Positions 1-6,753 of a stretch of DNA of 7,199 nucleotides are shown piece by piece. The position numbers and the translations under genes were made by a program. The stretch comes from DAOPXV01 sp035352535 (lineage in GTDB: Bacteria > Muiribacteriota > UBA9980): contig CAZJFS010000207.1 of NCBI GenBank assembly GCA_964545075.1, forward strand, positions 1 through 7,199, written 5' to 3'. The notes under the pieces were generated by a model, which worked only from the letters and a program-made list of their open reading frames with translations, was not told where the DNA came from and ran no database searches. The stretch's first letter is position 1; every line of letters starts with the position of its first letter.

Positions 1-387
1 ATAATGTTTTCGATGGCCGCGCTCTATTTTTATAGATGGGAATTCAATATTCTCGCGCTTGGCGAATATGAAGCGAAATCGCTGGGAGAAAACGCGGGCC
101 GCTTGAAGATGATAGGAATAGTATTTACCACGATGCTTGTGTCCGCGACGGTCTCGATATCCGGCGTTATTGGCTGGGTGGGGCTCGTGGTCGCAAATTC
201 CGCGAGGATGATCACTGGGCCGAATCTTGTAAAGCTCGTCCCCGTTTCGGCTTTAATGGGCGCCATATATCTTCTTTTCATAGACGATCTGGCCAGAAAC
301 ATCGCTGATATCGAAATACCGCTTGGAATATTGACGTCGCTCGTAGGCGCTCCGGTATTCATATACATATTAAAAAAAAATAATTGA
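1..387 (+). CDS. FecCD/BtuC-family ABC transporter permease, 3' part only
   Basis: This is the C-terminal part (about 128 residues) of an inner-membrane permease of the FecCD/BtuC family, which imports iron-siderophore, heme, cobalamin or similar metal chelates with a substrate-binding protein and an ATPase. The frame is open at base 1, so the start lies upstream; the ATG at 4 is internal. Family members are usually about 330 residues, so roughly the last 40% is present. Visible marks are the LALGEYEAKSLG segment, which matches the coupling-helix region facing the ATPase, the stretch GWVGLVVANSARM, the LVPVSALMGA segment, and the family ending IPLGILTSLVGAPVFIYIL. Several hydrophobic helices are evident. 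One oddity is that the usual Pro-His of the VGL(I/V)(V/I)PH motif reads Ala-Asn here. The gene ends in a run of nine A (372-380) and a TGA. The substrate cannot be inferred. The next gene begins 70 bp downstream, so co-transcription is possible. Confidence 0.9.
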   Translation: MMFSMAALYFYRWEFNILALGEYEAKSLGENAGRLKMIGIVFTTMLVSATVSISGVIGWVGLVVANSARMITGPNLVKLVPVSALMGAIYLLFIDDLARNIADIEIPLGILTSLVGAPVFIYILKKNN

Positions 388-457
388 AATTTAACGCTGA
401 ATGTCGCTGTCATAAAACGCGGGACGATATTTTAGCGATATAGTAAAAAGAGGAATC

Positions 458-1282
458 ATGAAAGAAATTAGCTATGCCGTCAACCCCGTCGGAATTGTGC
501 ATTCGAATATTTACGACACGTCGAAGATGCCCAAGGAGGGAATTCCAACCGCTAGAATTGAAATATTCGATAAGTATATTCCGGCCCTTCATGGTCTGGA
601 AAAATTTTCGCACATATATCTCATTTGTTTTTTTCATAAGAGTAACCGCGATCTTCTTCAGGTCGATCTTGAAAAAATCAGATTCAGGTATGACCAATGT
701 ACTGATCCGCCGCTGGGAGTTTTTGCCGGAAGATCGCCTTCCAGGCCGAATCCGGTATCGCTTACGGTCGTTAAAATATTATCGATAAATGGAAATGTAA
801 TCGAAGTGGAAAACTGCGACGCCGTAGAAGGTACGCCGGTCATTGATATAAAACCTTATAATGGCGGTATCGATCAGGTTATGAACATGGTTTCGCCTAC
901 GACCGTCCCTAAAAATCGCGAGCTCAAGTTGAAGTGGGTCCACAGGATAGTCAAAAATGTTACCGGCCGTGAAGACTCGCTGACATGGGCCATAGCCAAA
1001 TCTTTCGTCGAGGCGTTTGAGAGAGGGTTTGATTACAGGTCAAAGCATGTCCATATTATCGTTTCGGATGTCGCCGAATTGGTAGATTCGGCGATTTTCC
1101 TTTCGAACGCGACTTTTTCAAGCGGAAGGATAACCGTGAAAAAAAACAAGCGGCGTGAAATCATTTTTAAAACGGCTGAAAAAAGCTTTGAGTGTTCCAT
1201 AGCGGAAGACGCTGAAAAACACGCGTCTGAAGAGATAATATCCGGCGAAAATTTAAGCGGGATACTTAAGTTCAGCAATTGA
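458..1282 (+). CDS. trmO: TrmO/TsaA-domain protein with C-terminal FmdE-like extension
   Basis: Residues 7-140 form a TrmO (TsaA, YaeB) domain, the family that uses SAM to N6-methylate t6A37 in tRNA. The signatures are GVFAGRSPSRPNPVSLT (87-103), matching the family FATRSPHRPNPIGLS motif, and EGTPVIDIKPY (124-134) followed by D139. The symbol is given at family level only: family-typical Thr and His in the first motif are Gly91 and Ser95, so tRNA activity is not assured. Residues about 165-250 are not the E. coli TrmO C-terminal domain. By eye, VDSAIFLSNATFSSGRI (209-225) aligns without gaps to the FmdE core pattern VDAIQ..TGCT.GKG.L, with the cysteine replaced by Ala218 and no HGHxCP motif upstream. 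That domain call is my inference. The start ATG follows AAGAGGA (448-454) at a short 3-nt spacing. The gene lies 70 bp after a FecCD permease, which suggests a link to metal or cofactor handling. Confidence 0.85.
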   Translation: MKEISYAVNPVGIVHSNIYDTSKMPKEGIPTARIEIFDKYIPALHGLEKFSHIYLICFFHKSNRDLLQVDLEKIRFRYDQCTDPPLGVFAGRSPSRPNPVSLTVVKILSINGNVIEVENCDAVEGTPVIDIKPYNGGIDQVMNMVSPTTVPKNRELKLKWVHRIVKNVTGREDSLTWAIAKSFVEAFERGFDYRSKHVHIIVSDVAELVDSAIFLSNATFSSGRITVKKNKRREIIFKTAEKSFECSIAEDAEKHASEEIISGENLSGILKFSN

Positions 1283-1334
1283 GCCGCGAATGGCCGAATC
1301 GCGCAATACTTTGTAATCAATGCTTTTCAAATTC

Positions 1335-1363
1335 TTGCGTTTTATTACATTTTGATGTAAAAT
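1335..1363 (+). promoter_or_regulatory. Candidate sigma70 promoter for the VOC-methyltransferase pair
   Basis: TTGCGT (1335-1340) and TAAAAT (1358-1363) are separated by exactly 17 bp. The -35 matches consensus at 4 of 6 positions and the -10 at 5 of 6. A start site near 1370 would give a leader of about 70 nt before the VOC gene. The surrounding sequence is AT-rich, so a chance match is possible. Confidence 0.4.
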
Positions 1364-1367
1364 AAAA

Positions 1368-1391
1368 AATACCGGAAGGTAACGCGGTATT
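1368..1391 (+). repeat. Inverted repeat (hairpin) in the VOC gene leader
   Basis: AATACCG (1368-1374) and CGGTATT (1385-1391) are perfect 7-bp inverted complements around a 10-nt loop. They sit at or just after the start site predicted from the 1335-1363 promoter. This could be an operator or a leader hairpin. It has no adjoining T-run, so it is not a terminator. Confidence 0.35.
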
Positions 1392-1439
1392 GTCCGGCTG
1401 CCATCCGATATTTTTTTAGCGTCAGGATTGATAACGGAC

Positions 1440-1823
1440 ATGAAGATAGATCATATCGCCGTATGGGTAAGCGATCTGGAAAAAATGCGGATGTTTTACG
1501 AGAAATACTTTGACGGCATTTCCAATTCAAAATATACGAACATAAAAAAACAATTCGAATCTTACTTTTTGACATTCGAAGGCGGCGTCAGAATTGAATT
1601 GATGCGAAACCGGCATGCCCCCAAAAAAGAAGAAAATTCGAGTTTGGCCGGCCTTGCGCATTTCGCGTTTTCCGCGGGAAGCCGTGAAGAAGTTTTAAGC
1701 TTAACCGAGCTGCTCAGATGCGCCGGATACACGATACAAACCGAGCCGAGGACGACAGGAGACGGATATTTTGAAAGCTCGGTCCTTGATCCTGAAGGAA
1801 ATTTGATAGAGATAACAATATAA
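1440..1823 (+). CDS. VOC-superfamily (glyoxalase/bleomycin-resistance fold) protein
   Basis: This is a small 127-residue protein made of two beta-alpha-beta-beta-beta modules, the normal size for a single-domain VOC protein. The opening KIDHIAVWVSDLEKMRMFY is the classic first module, and the C-terminal TGDGYFESSVLDPEGN (106-121) followed by IEI is the classic last strand. The four positions that bind the divalent metal in VOC enzymes appear intact: His5, Glu53 (in RIELM), His74 (in AHFAF) and Glu124 (in LIEI). A metal-dependent lyase, isomerase or dioxygenase is therefore plausible. The sequence does not tell glyoxalase I from other VOC activities, so no symbol is given. I chose ATG 1440 because AGGA (1424-1427) lies 12 nt upstream and the protein then begins directly at the first strand. 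The in-frame TTG at 1428 directly abuts that AGGA, which leaves no spacer. The methyltransferase gene follows after 18 bp. Confidence 0.85.
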   Translation: MKIDHIAVWVSDLEKMRMFYEKYFDGISNSKYTNIKKQFESYFLTFEGGVRIELMRNRHAPKKEENSSLAGLAHFAFSAGSREEVLSLTELLRCAGYTIQTEPRTTGDGYFESSVLDPEGNLIEITI

Positions 1824-1841
1824 GGCCCGAAGGGGGAACGG

Positions 1842-2573
1842 ATGAGTTCTGTAAAAGAGCATTACGACAATCATTTGAGCGCTTTCTATTCATGGATGAC
1901 GGGGGAATTGGAAACCGCGGTTAAAAATCAGGCGGAAGTTTTCAGAAAATTGAATATACTTCCGGCTAAAACAGGAAACGCGATCGATCTCGGATCAGGT
2001 CATGGCGTTCAGGCTCTGGCTCTTGAAAGCCTCGGATTTAAAACCACCGCCATCGATTTTAACGAACGGCTGCTGGATGAATTAAAACGAAATTCCATCG
2101 GCACTAAAATTGAAACCGCCAAGGACGATATTTGCAACATCCTCAACTATCGTGAAAAGTTTCCTGAAGTGATAACCTGCTGCGGCGACACGATAAGCCA
2201 TCTTCCTTCGGAGGAAATTCTAAAAACCTTTTTTTTCGACTGCAATAAGATCCTCATAAATAACGGCAAGCTTTTTTTAACGTTTCGGGATTATTCGAAA
2301 GAATTAACCGACGTCAGGCGATTTATACCCGTAAAAAGCGATGATGACAGGATATTGACATGCGTTCTGGAATATTTTCACGACCGCGTAAGGGTGACGG
2401 ATCTGTTATATGAAAAGATCGACGGCGCCTGGATACAGAAGGCTAGCTCATATATCAAGCTGCGCATCGGCATGGAAATGGTTGAATATACAATGACCCG
2501 GGCGGGCTTTTCCACCGAGTATAAGGAAGCCGGAATCATCAATACCCTTATCGGAAGAAAAAACATAACGTAG
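1842..2573 (+). CDS. Class I SAM-dependent methyltransferase
   Basis: This is a 243-residue cytoplasmic protein with a Rossmann-type methyltransferase fold. Motif I is AIDLGSGHGVQALAL (47-61), containing the glycine-rich SAM loop DLGSGHG (49-55). The acidic residue at the end of strand 2, which normally contacts the SAM ribose, is Asp72 in TTAIDFN. The strand-4 region is EVITCCGDTISHLPS (109-123), and NGKLFLTFRDYS (141-152) fits strand 5. The N-terminal VKEHYDNHLSAFYSWM is a lead-in common in small-molecule methyltransferases. The acceptor cannot be named, and nothing points to DNA or rRNA as the target. A good ribosome site, AGGGGG (1831-1836), lies 5 nt before the ATG. The VOC gene ends 18 bp upstream, so the pair is almost certainly one transcript. 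No convincing terminator follows the stop. Confidence 0.9.
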   Translation: MSSVKEHYDNHLSAFYSWMTGELETAVKNQAEVFRKLNILPAKTGNAIDLGSGHGVQALALESLGFKTTAIDFNERLLDELKRNSIGTKIETAKDDICNILNYREKFPEVITCCGDTISHLPSEEILKTFFFDCNKILINNGKLFLTFRDYSKELTDVRRFIPVKSDDDRILTCVLEYFHDRVRVTDLLYEKIDGAWIQKASSYIKLRIGMEMVEYTMTRAGFSTEYKEAGIINTLIGRKNIT

Positions 2574-2623
2574 ACCGGTTTTCCGCTTTTTTCGCTCATA
2601 AATAATATTTGCGTCTAATTTCG

Positions 2624-2652
2624 TTGAAAAACAGGCGATTTTTTGTTATCAT
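2624..2652 (+). promoter_or_regulatory. Sigma70-type promoter with extended -10 for the hybrid kinase
   Basis: TTGAAA (2624-2629) and TATCAT (2647-2652) are 17 bp apart, each matching consensus at 5 of 6 positions. TGT (2644-2646) immediately before the -10 makes an extended -10 element. The predicted start is near 2659, giving a leader of about 40 nt. Both flanks are covered by copies of a direct repeat, which suggests regulation. Confidence 0.6.
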
Positions 2653-2667
2653 GAAAAAACAGGCGAT
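2625..2667 (+). repeat. Direct repeat pair over the kinase promoter (possible operator)
   Basis: AAAAACAGGCGAT occurs exactly twice, at 2627-2639 and 2655-2667, with a 28-bp period. With the preceding TG the units are 15 and 16 nt long and differ only by one extra A. Copy 1 overlaps the -35 box. Copy 2 starts at the end of the -10 and covers the likely start site. Paired sites straddling a promoter are typical of repressor or autoregulator binding, but a small tandem duplication is also possible. Confidence 0.5.
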
Positions 2668-2690
2668 ATAAAACGTGTTGAATTATGAGT

Positions 2691-2695
2691 GAGGA
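2691..2695 (+). promoter_or_regulatory. Ribosome binding site that sets the kinase start
   Basis: GAGGA lies 4 nt before the ATG at 2700. The in-frame ATG at 2685 lies upstream of this site and has no purine-rich site of its own, so 2700 is the better start even though the spacing is slightly short. Confidence 0.5.
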
Positions 2696-2699
2696 AAAA

Positions 2700-5600
2700 A
2701 TGGCTAAATCCGACGCGGGAAGCGTCTCTGAAAAAATATGCTCTGAGAAGCCTTCACCGGCGGTTCGGCGGCTTCGCGATATGTTATCGGGCAATCTTTT
2801 TATCGCTTTGGCTTTGCTTGCGGCGGGGTTGATCGTCACGCTGCTTATCGCGCGCTACGTCAAAAAAAATGTAGAATCTCATGCCCGGCGCGAATTCGAA
2901 TTTACATGTAACGAGATATGCCTTAATATTTCCGACAGGCTTGCCGCGTGCGCTCAGATACTGCGCAGCGGCGCGGCGCTTTTTGAAGCTTCAACCGATG
3001 TCACGCGCGCGGAATGGAAGGCGTTTACGGACAGGCTCCGGGTCGAACATCACCTGCCGGGAATCCAGGGAATCGGCTTTTCACTTTTGATCCCGCGCAA
3101 TCAGCTGGCGCGGCATGTGCAGGAAATTTGCGCTCAGGGATTTGCGGATTATCAGGTGAAGCCGGTTGGCGACCGGGATGTTTACACGTCTATCATCTAT
3201 CTCGAGCCTTTTAAGGACAGGAATTTACGCGCTTTCGGCTATGATATGTTTTCCGAACCCGTGCGCCGCGCGGCCATGGAGCGGGCGCGGGATGAGAATG
3301 CCTCGGCTCTTTCGGGAAAGGTCGTTCTGACTCAGGAAACCGACAAAAATATTCAGGCCGGTACGCTGATGTATGCCCCGGTGTATCGTCACGGCATGTC
3401 TTGCGAAACCGTCCTTCAGCGGCGTGAGGCGCTCCTGGGCTGGACTTTCAGCCCATATCGGATGACCGATCTGATGCATGGCACGCTCCGGGACTGGAGC
3501 TTAAAGCAAAAGGACTTGCATATTTACCTGCAGGTGTATGACGGCGATACTTTATCCGTGGATACCCTGCTCTACGACAGCCGGAGCGCCGAAGGCGAGG
3601 CGGCTGTTTCACCCGTGCTGTTTACCCTCGATACTCCGGTGCGTTTCGCCGGACGCCGCTGGACCCTCAGCTTTACTCAATTTGGCTCTCTGGCGTCCAT
3701 AGCTGAATATGACCGAGTATTGCTTGTTTTGTCAGGCGGCGCGGTCATCAGCCTGCTTATTTTCGTGCTGGCTTTTTTACTGCTTAATATGCAGGCCAAT
3801 GCGCGGAGGATGGCTGAACAACTGACGGTCGAACTTCGCGACAGCGAGGGAATGCAGCGGCTGCTGCTTGATTCGCTGGCGGAAGCGGTATACGGCATAG
3901 ATATGAGCGGCAATTGCACGTTCTGTAATAATACGTGCCTTCGCCTGCTCGGGCATAAGAGCGCCGATGAACTGATAGGCCGGAACATGCACTGGCAGAT
4001 CCACTCGAAGCATTCCGACGGCACCCCGCTTCCATTGGAAGAGTGCCGGATATTCAGGGCTTTTCATGACGGGGTAGGCACCCATGTGGACGATGAAGTG
4101 CTCTGGCGCTCCGACGGCGCTTCTTTTCCCGTCGAATATTGGTCGTATCCGATTTTTCGCGAAGGCATAGTCATAGGCGCCGTCGTGACATTCGTGGATA
4201 TAACCGAGCGAAAGCTCTCCGAACAACAGCTCAAAATGCTTGCCGGGCGCCTTTCTCTGGCGGTTAAGGCCGGCGGCGTGGGCATATGGGAATATGATAT
4301 CATAAATAATGTCCTGATCTGGGACGATCAGATGTTTGCGCTTTACGGCATCTCAAAAGATAAATTCGGCGGCGCTTATGAAGCTTGGCAGTCCGGACTT
4401 CATCCGGAGGATAAAGCGAGGGGCGACAGTGAAATACGGATGGCGATCTCCGGCGAAAAGGACTTCGATACGGAATTTCGAGTCGTCTGGCCGGATGGAA
4501 CTATCCGTAACATAAGGGCGATCGCCGTCGTACTGCGAAACGGGGCGGGCCGGCCCGAGCGGATGATCGGCACGAACTGGGATATTACCGTCCTGAAGAA
4601 AACCGCTGAAGAAGCGAAGATCGCCAATATTGCCAAATCGGAATTTCTGGCCAATATGAGCCATGAGATCAGAACGCCATTGAACGGCGTCATAGGTTTT
4701 ACGGAGTTGCTTGTCGACGCTAAATTAAACGCCGTTCAAAAACAATACGCCCAGAACGCGAACACGTCCGCCCATGCGCTGCTTGGAATTATAAATGACA
4801 TCCTGGATTTCTCGAAAATTGAAGCGGGAAAGCTTGAATTGGAATCAATAAATACCGATATTATAGAATTGCTCGAACAGACCGTAGATGTAGTAAAATT
4901 CGGCGCGACGCAAAAAGGGCTCGAACTGCTCCTGGATATACCCGCCAATGTTCCACGATACGCTACGGTCGATCCCTTAAGAACCAGGCAGATACTTATT
5001 AACCTGGCTAGTAATGCCGTCAAATTCACCGAAAAGGGAGAAATTGAAATTTCGGTCGAATTCCAGCCGCTCCCGGAAGAAAAAAACAATACCGGAAAAT
5101 TTACTTTTTCAGTGCGCGATACCGGGATTGGAATATCTAAAGCTAATCAGGGTAAGCTTTTCAAGGCTTTTTCACAGGCGGATATGTCGACGACCCGGAA
5201 ATTTGGCGGAACGGGCCTGGGGCTGGTCATTTCAAATATGATAGCGGAAAAAATGGGCGGTTCGATACAAATGGAAAGCGAGACCGGAAAAGGCAGTAAA
5301 TTTTATTTTTCGATCATGACGACATTTGATAAAGCCGAACTCTTGCCGGCCGTGAAAATAAAAGACGTGAAACGCGCGCTGATAGTGGATGACAATGAAA
5401 GCAACCGGATAATTTTACTGCATACGCTTAAAAACTGGCATATCGAAGCGGAATGCGCGTCGAACGGCCTGGAAGCTCTTGAAAAAATTTCGAAATCAGA
5501 GCCCTTTGACGTGATCATCATGGACTATAATATGCCTTATATGAACGGAATCGAAACTATAAGCATGATCCGGAAAAATCACGCGTTGTCTTCAGAGAAA

Positions 5601-6593
5601 ACGCCTGAGATCTTATTGCACGGTTCAAGCGATGCTTCGTCTATTTACGAAGAGTGCCGGCGGCTTGGCGTTCATTCCCGATTGATCAAGCCGGTAAAAG
5701 CGGGCGATCTTTATAGAACCCTTTGCTCGATAAAAGAGCCGCTGGAAATATCCGGTGAAGATCAGGCTTCAAATATCGCCGACGATTCGCTGAATTTGCC
5801 CGGCGCCGTTTATGCGAGCGGGAAAAAGATACTGATCGTCGACGACTCCGCAATGAATATGAATCTGTCCAGAGTGCTTGTCTCATCTAATGTTCCGACG
5901 GCGGAAATAATAGAGGCGGCGAACGGCCGGGAGGCCGTGGATAAGTTCGGCGAGTGCGGGCCGGACATTATTTTTATGGATATACAGATGCCTGAAATGG
6001 ACGGCTATACGGCCGCCATGGAGATTCGGAAAATTGAAAAAGAAACCGGCGGACATATTCCGATAATCGCTTTGACCGCTGGCGTCGTCAAAGGGGAAAG
6101 GGAAAAATGCCTGGCTTCGGGCATGGATGCATACCTTTCGAAGCCGATCGAGGTCGGGCTGCTGAAAAAAGTTCTGGGAAAGTATCTTTTGAATGCAGTT
6201 GAAGAAGCCGAAGGCGAGCGTTTCAAGGCGGATGAGTTCGAAAAGCCCGCGGCCGAGGTTAAAGTGTTCGATCACGAAAAATTTCTCAGAAACACTGACG
6301 GCCAGAAAGAATACATGCAATGCTATATTTCATCGTTCCGTGAACACAATGAAAATAATATGGCCGAAATATTTCTGGCGATAAGCGAGAATAATCCGCA
6401 AAAGCTGAAGTTTTCAGCGCACAAGTTCAAGGGGGTCATGCTTGGGCTCGGAGCGATGCGGATATCGAATATTTTATTGGCGCTCGAGGATATGGGCGAA
6501 AGCGGTAAAATGGAAAGTTCGGCGGCGCTTCTGGAAAAACTCAGGGCCGAGGTCGAAATTTTTAAAGAAGAAATGAAAAAATATCAATTGTAA
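2700..6593 (+). CDS. Hybrid sensor histidine kinase, CHASE-PAS-PAS-HisKA-HATPase-REC-REC-HPt
   Basis: This 1297-residue inner-membrane phosphorelay protein contains sensor, kinase, receivers and phosphotransfer domain in one chain. In order: TM1 (about 32-53); a periplasmic CHASE sensor (about 65-320, with PGIQGIGFSLLIP at 120-132); TM2 (about 338-363); PAS 1 (about 385-503, ending TFVDITERK); PAS 2 (about 515-632); HisKA with phosphoacceptor His655 in SHEIRTPLNG; HATPase with N box NLASNA (768-773), G1 DTGIG (807-811) and G2 GGTGLGL (836-842). REC 1 has Asp897/Asp898, phosphoacceptor Asp942 and Lys997. REC 2 has Asp1048/Asp1049, Asp1094, Thr1126 and Lys1148. The HPt domain carries His1241 in AHKFKG. 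CHASE domains sense small extracellular ligands; this ligand is unknown. REC 1 has Gly975 where Thr or Ser is expected. The sensor half is far more GC-rich than the kinase half. No partner response regulator is adjacent, so the final output is off-window. An alternative start at 2685 adds five residues. Confidence 0.95.
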   Translation: MAKSDAGSVSEKICSEKPSPAVRRLRDMLSGNLFIALALLAAGLIVTLLIARYVKKNVESHARREFEFTCNEICLNISDRLAACAQILRSGAALFEASTDVTRAEWKAFTDRLRVEHHLPGIQGIGFSLLIPRNQLARHVQEICAQGFADYQVKPVGDRDVYTSIIYLEPFKDRNLRAFGYDMFSEPVRRAAMERARDENASALSGKVVLTQETDKNIQAGTLMYAPVYRHGMSCETVLQRREALLGWTFSPYRMTDLMHGTLRDWSLKQKDLHIYLQVYDGDTLSVDTLLYDSRSAEGEAAVSPVLFTLDTPVRFAGRRWTLSFTQFGSLASIAEYDRVLLVLSGGAVISLLIFVLAFLLLNMQANARRMAEQLTVELRDSEGMQRLLLDSLAEAVYGIDMSGNCTFCNNTCLRLLGHKSADELIGRNMHWQIHSKHSDGTPLPLEECRIFRAFHDGVGTHVDDEVLWRSDGASFPVEYWSYPIFREGIVIGAVVTFVDITERKLSEQQLKMLAGRLSLAVKAGGVGIWEYDIINNVLIWDDQMFALYGISKDKFGGAYEAWQSGLHPEDKARGDSEIRMAISGEKDFDTEFRVVWPDGTIRNIRAIAVVLRNGAGRPERMIGTNWDITVLKKTAEEAKIANIAKSEFLANMSHEIRTPLNGVIGFTELLVDAKLNAVQKQYAQNANTSAHALLGIINDILDFSKIEAGKLELESINTDIIELLEQTVDVVKFGATQKGLELLLDIPANVPRYATVDPLRTRQILINLASNAVKFTEKGEIEISVEFQPLPEEKNNTGKFTFSVRDTGIGISKANQGKLFKAFSQADMSTTRKFGGTGLGLVISNMIAEKMGGSIQMESETGKGSKFYFSIMTTFDKAELLPAVKIKDVKRALIVDDNESNRIILLHTLKNWHIEAECASNGLEALEKISKSEPFDVIIMDYNMPYMNGIETISMIRKNHALSSEKTPEILLHGSSDASSIYEECRRLGVHSRLIKPVKAGDLYRTLCSIKEPLEISGEDQASNIADDSLNLPGAVYASGKKILIVDDSAMNMNLSRVLVSSNVPTAEIIEAANGREAVDKFGECGPDIIFMDIQMPEMDGYTAAMEIRKIEKETGGHIPIIALTAGVVKGEREKCLASGMDAYLSKPIEVGLLKKVLGKYLLNAVEEAEGERFKADEFEKPAAEVKVFDHEKFLRNTDGQKEYMQCYISSFREHNENNMAEIFLAISENNPQKLKFSAHKFKGVMLGLGAMRISNILLALEDMGESGKMESSAALLEKLRAEVEIFKEEMKKYQL

Positions 6594-6650
6594 AACGTTA
6601 AGCGAAATACATTGCGCGCGGCGGCCGGCCAAATCCATGTCGGGGCGGCA

Positions 6651-6679
6651 TTGACACTGAAATGATTATGTAGTATAAT
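6651..6679 (+). promoter_or_regulatory. Perfect-consensus sigma70 promoter for the FabZ-like gene
   Basis: TTGACA (6651-6656) and TATAAT (6674-6679) are both exact consensus hexamers with the optimal 17-bp spacer. Transcription should start near 6686, leaving a leader of about 68 nt. It implies strong transcription of the downstream gene, independent of the kinase gene. Confidence 0.85.
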
Positions 6680-6705
6680 GCCTTGATTTTTAAGCCGTTA
6701 ACATA

Positions 6706-6731
6706 CGCCGCATTTCAACCGTACTGCGGCG
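6706..6731 (+). promoter_or_regulatory. Hairpin in the leader of the FabZ-like gene
   Basis: CGCCGCA (6706-6712) and TGCGGCG (6725-6731) form a perfect 7-bp GC-rich stem with a 12-nt loop, between the predicted start site and the ribosome site AGAGGA (6743-6748). No T-run follows, so it is not a simple terminator. It may stabilise the message or bind a regulator. No known riboswitch pattern was recognised. Confidence 0.4.
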
Positions 6732-6753
6732 CTGATATATTAAGAGGACCTAA

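Noticed and set aside
30..413. 127-codon open frame on the minus strand
   Set aside because: It is antisense to the FecCD permease, whose sequence clearly fits its family.
425..441. CGATAT direct repeat before the TrmO-domain gene, and weak promoter-like hexamers there
   Set aside because: A six-base repeat in AT-rich sequence is expected by chance, and no -35/-10 pair has acceptable spacing.
1285..1303. Inverted repeat CGCGA/TCGCG after the TrmO-domain gene as a terminator
   Set aside because: The stem is only 5 bp with a 9-nt loop, and no T-run follows directly.
1428..1439. TTG start four codons upstream of the chosen VOC start
   Set aside because: The only AGGA directly abuts it with no spacer, and the added residues lie before the first conserved strand.
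2574..2602. T-rich stretch after the methyltransferase as a terminator
   Set aside because: The T-run is preceded by no convincing stem.
2685..2699. ATG five codons upstream of the chosen kinase start
   Set aside because: It has no Shine-Dalgarno sequence, whereas GAGGA lies just before the ATG at 2700. It cannot be fully excluded.
3777..4226. 149-codon open frame on the minus strand
   Set aside because: It is antisense to the CHASE-TM-PAS region of the kinase, has no recognisable domain, and is explained by the high GC of that stretch.
5883..6320. 145-codon open frame on the minus strand
   Set aside because: It lies opposite the REC 2 and HPt coding sequence, whose motifs are intact, and shows no family features of its own.
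6594..6650. GC-rich stretch after the kinase gene as a terminator
   Set aside because: GGCC-type short palindromes are present but there is no T-run or stable long stem.
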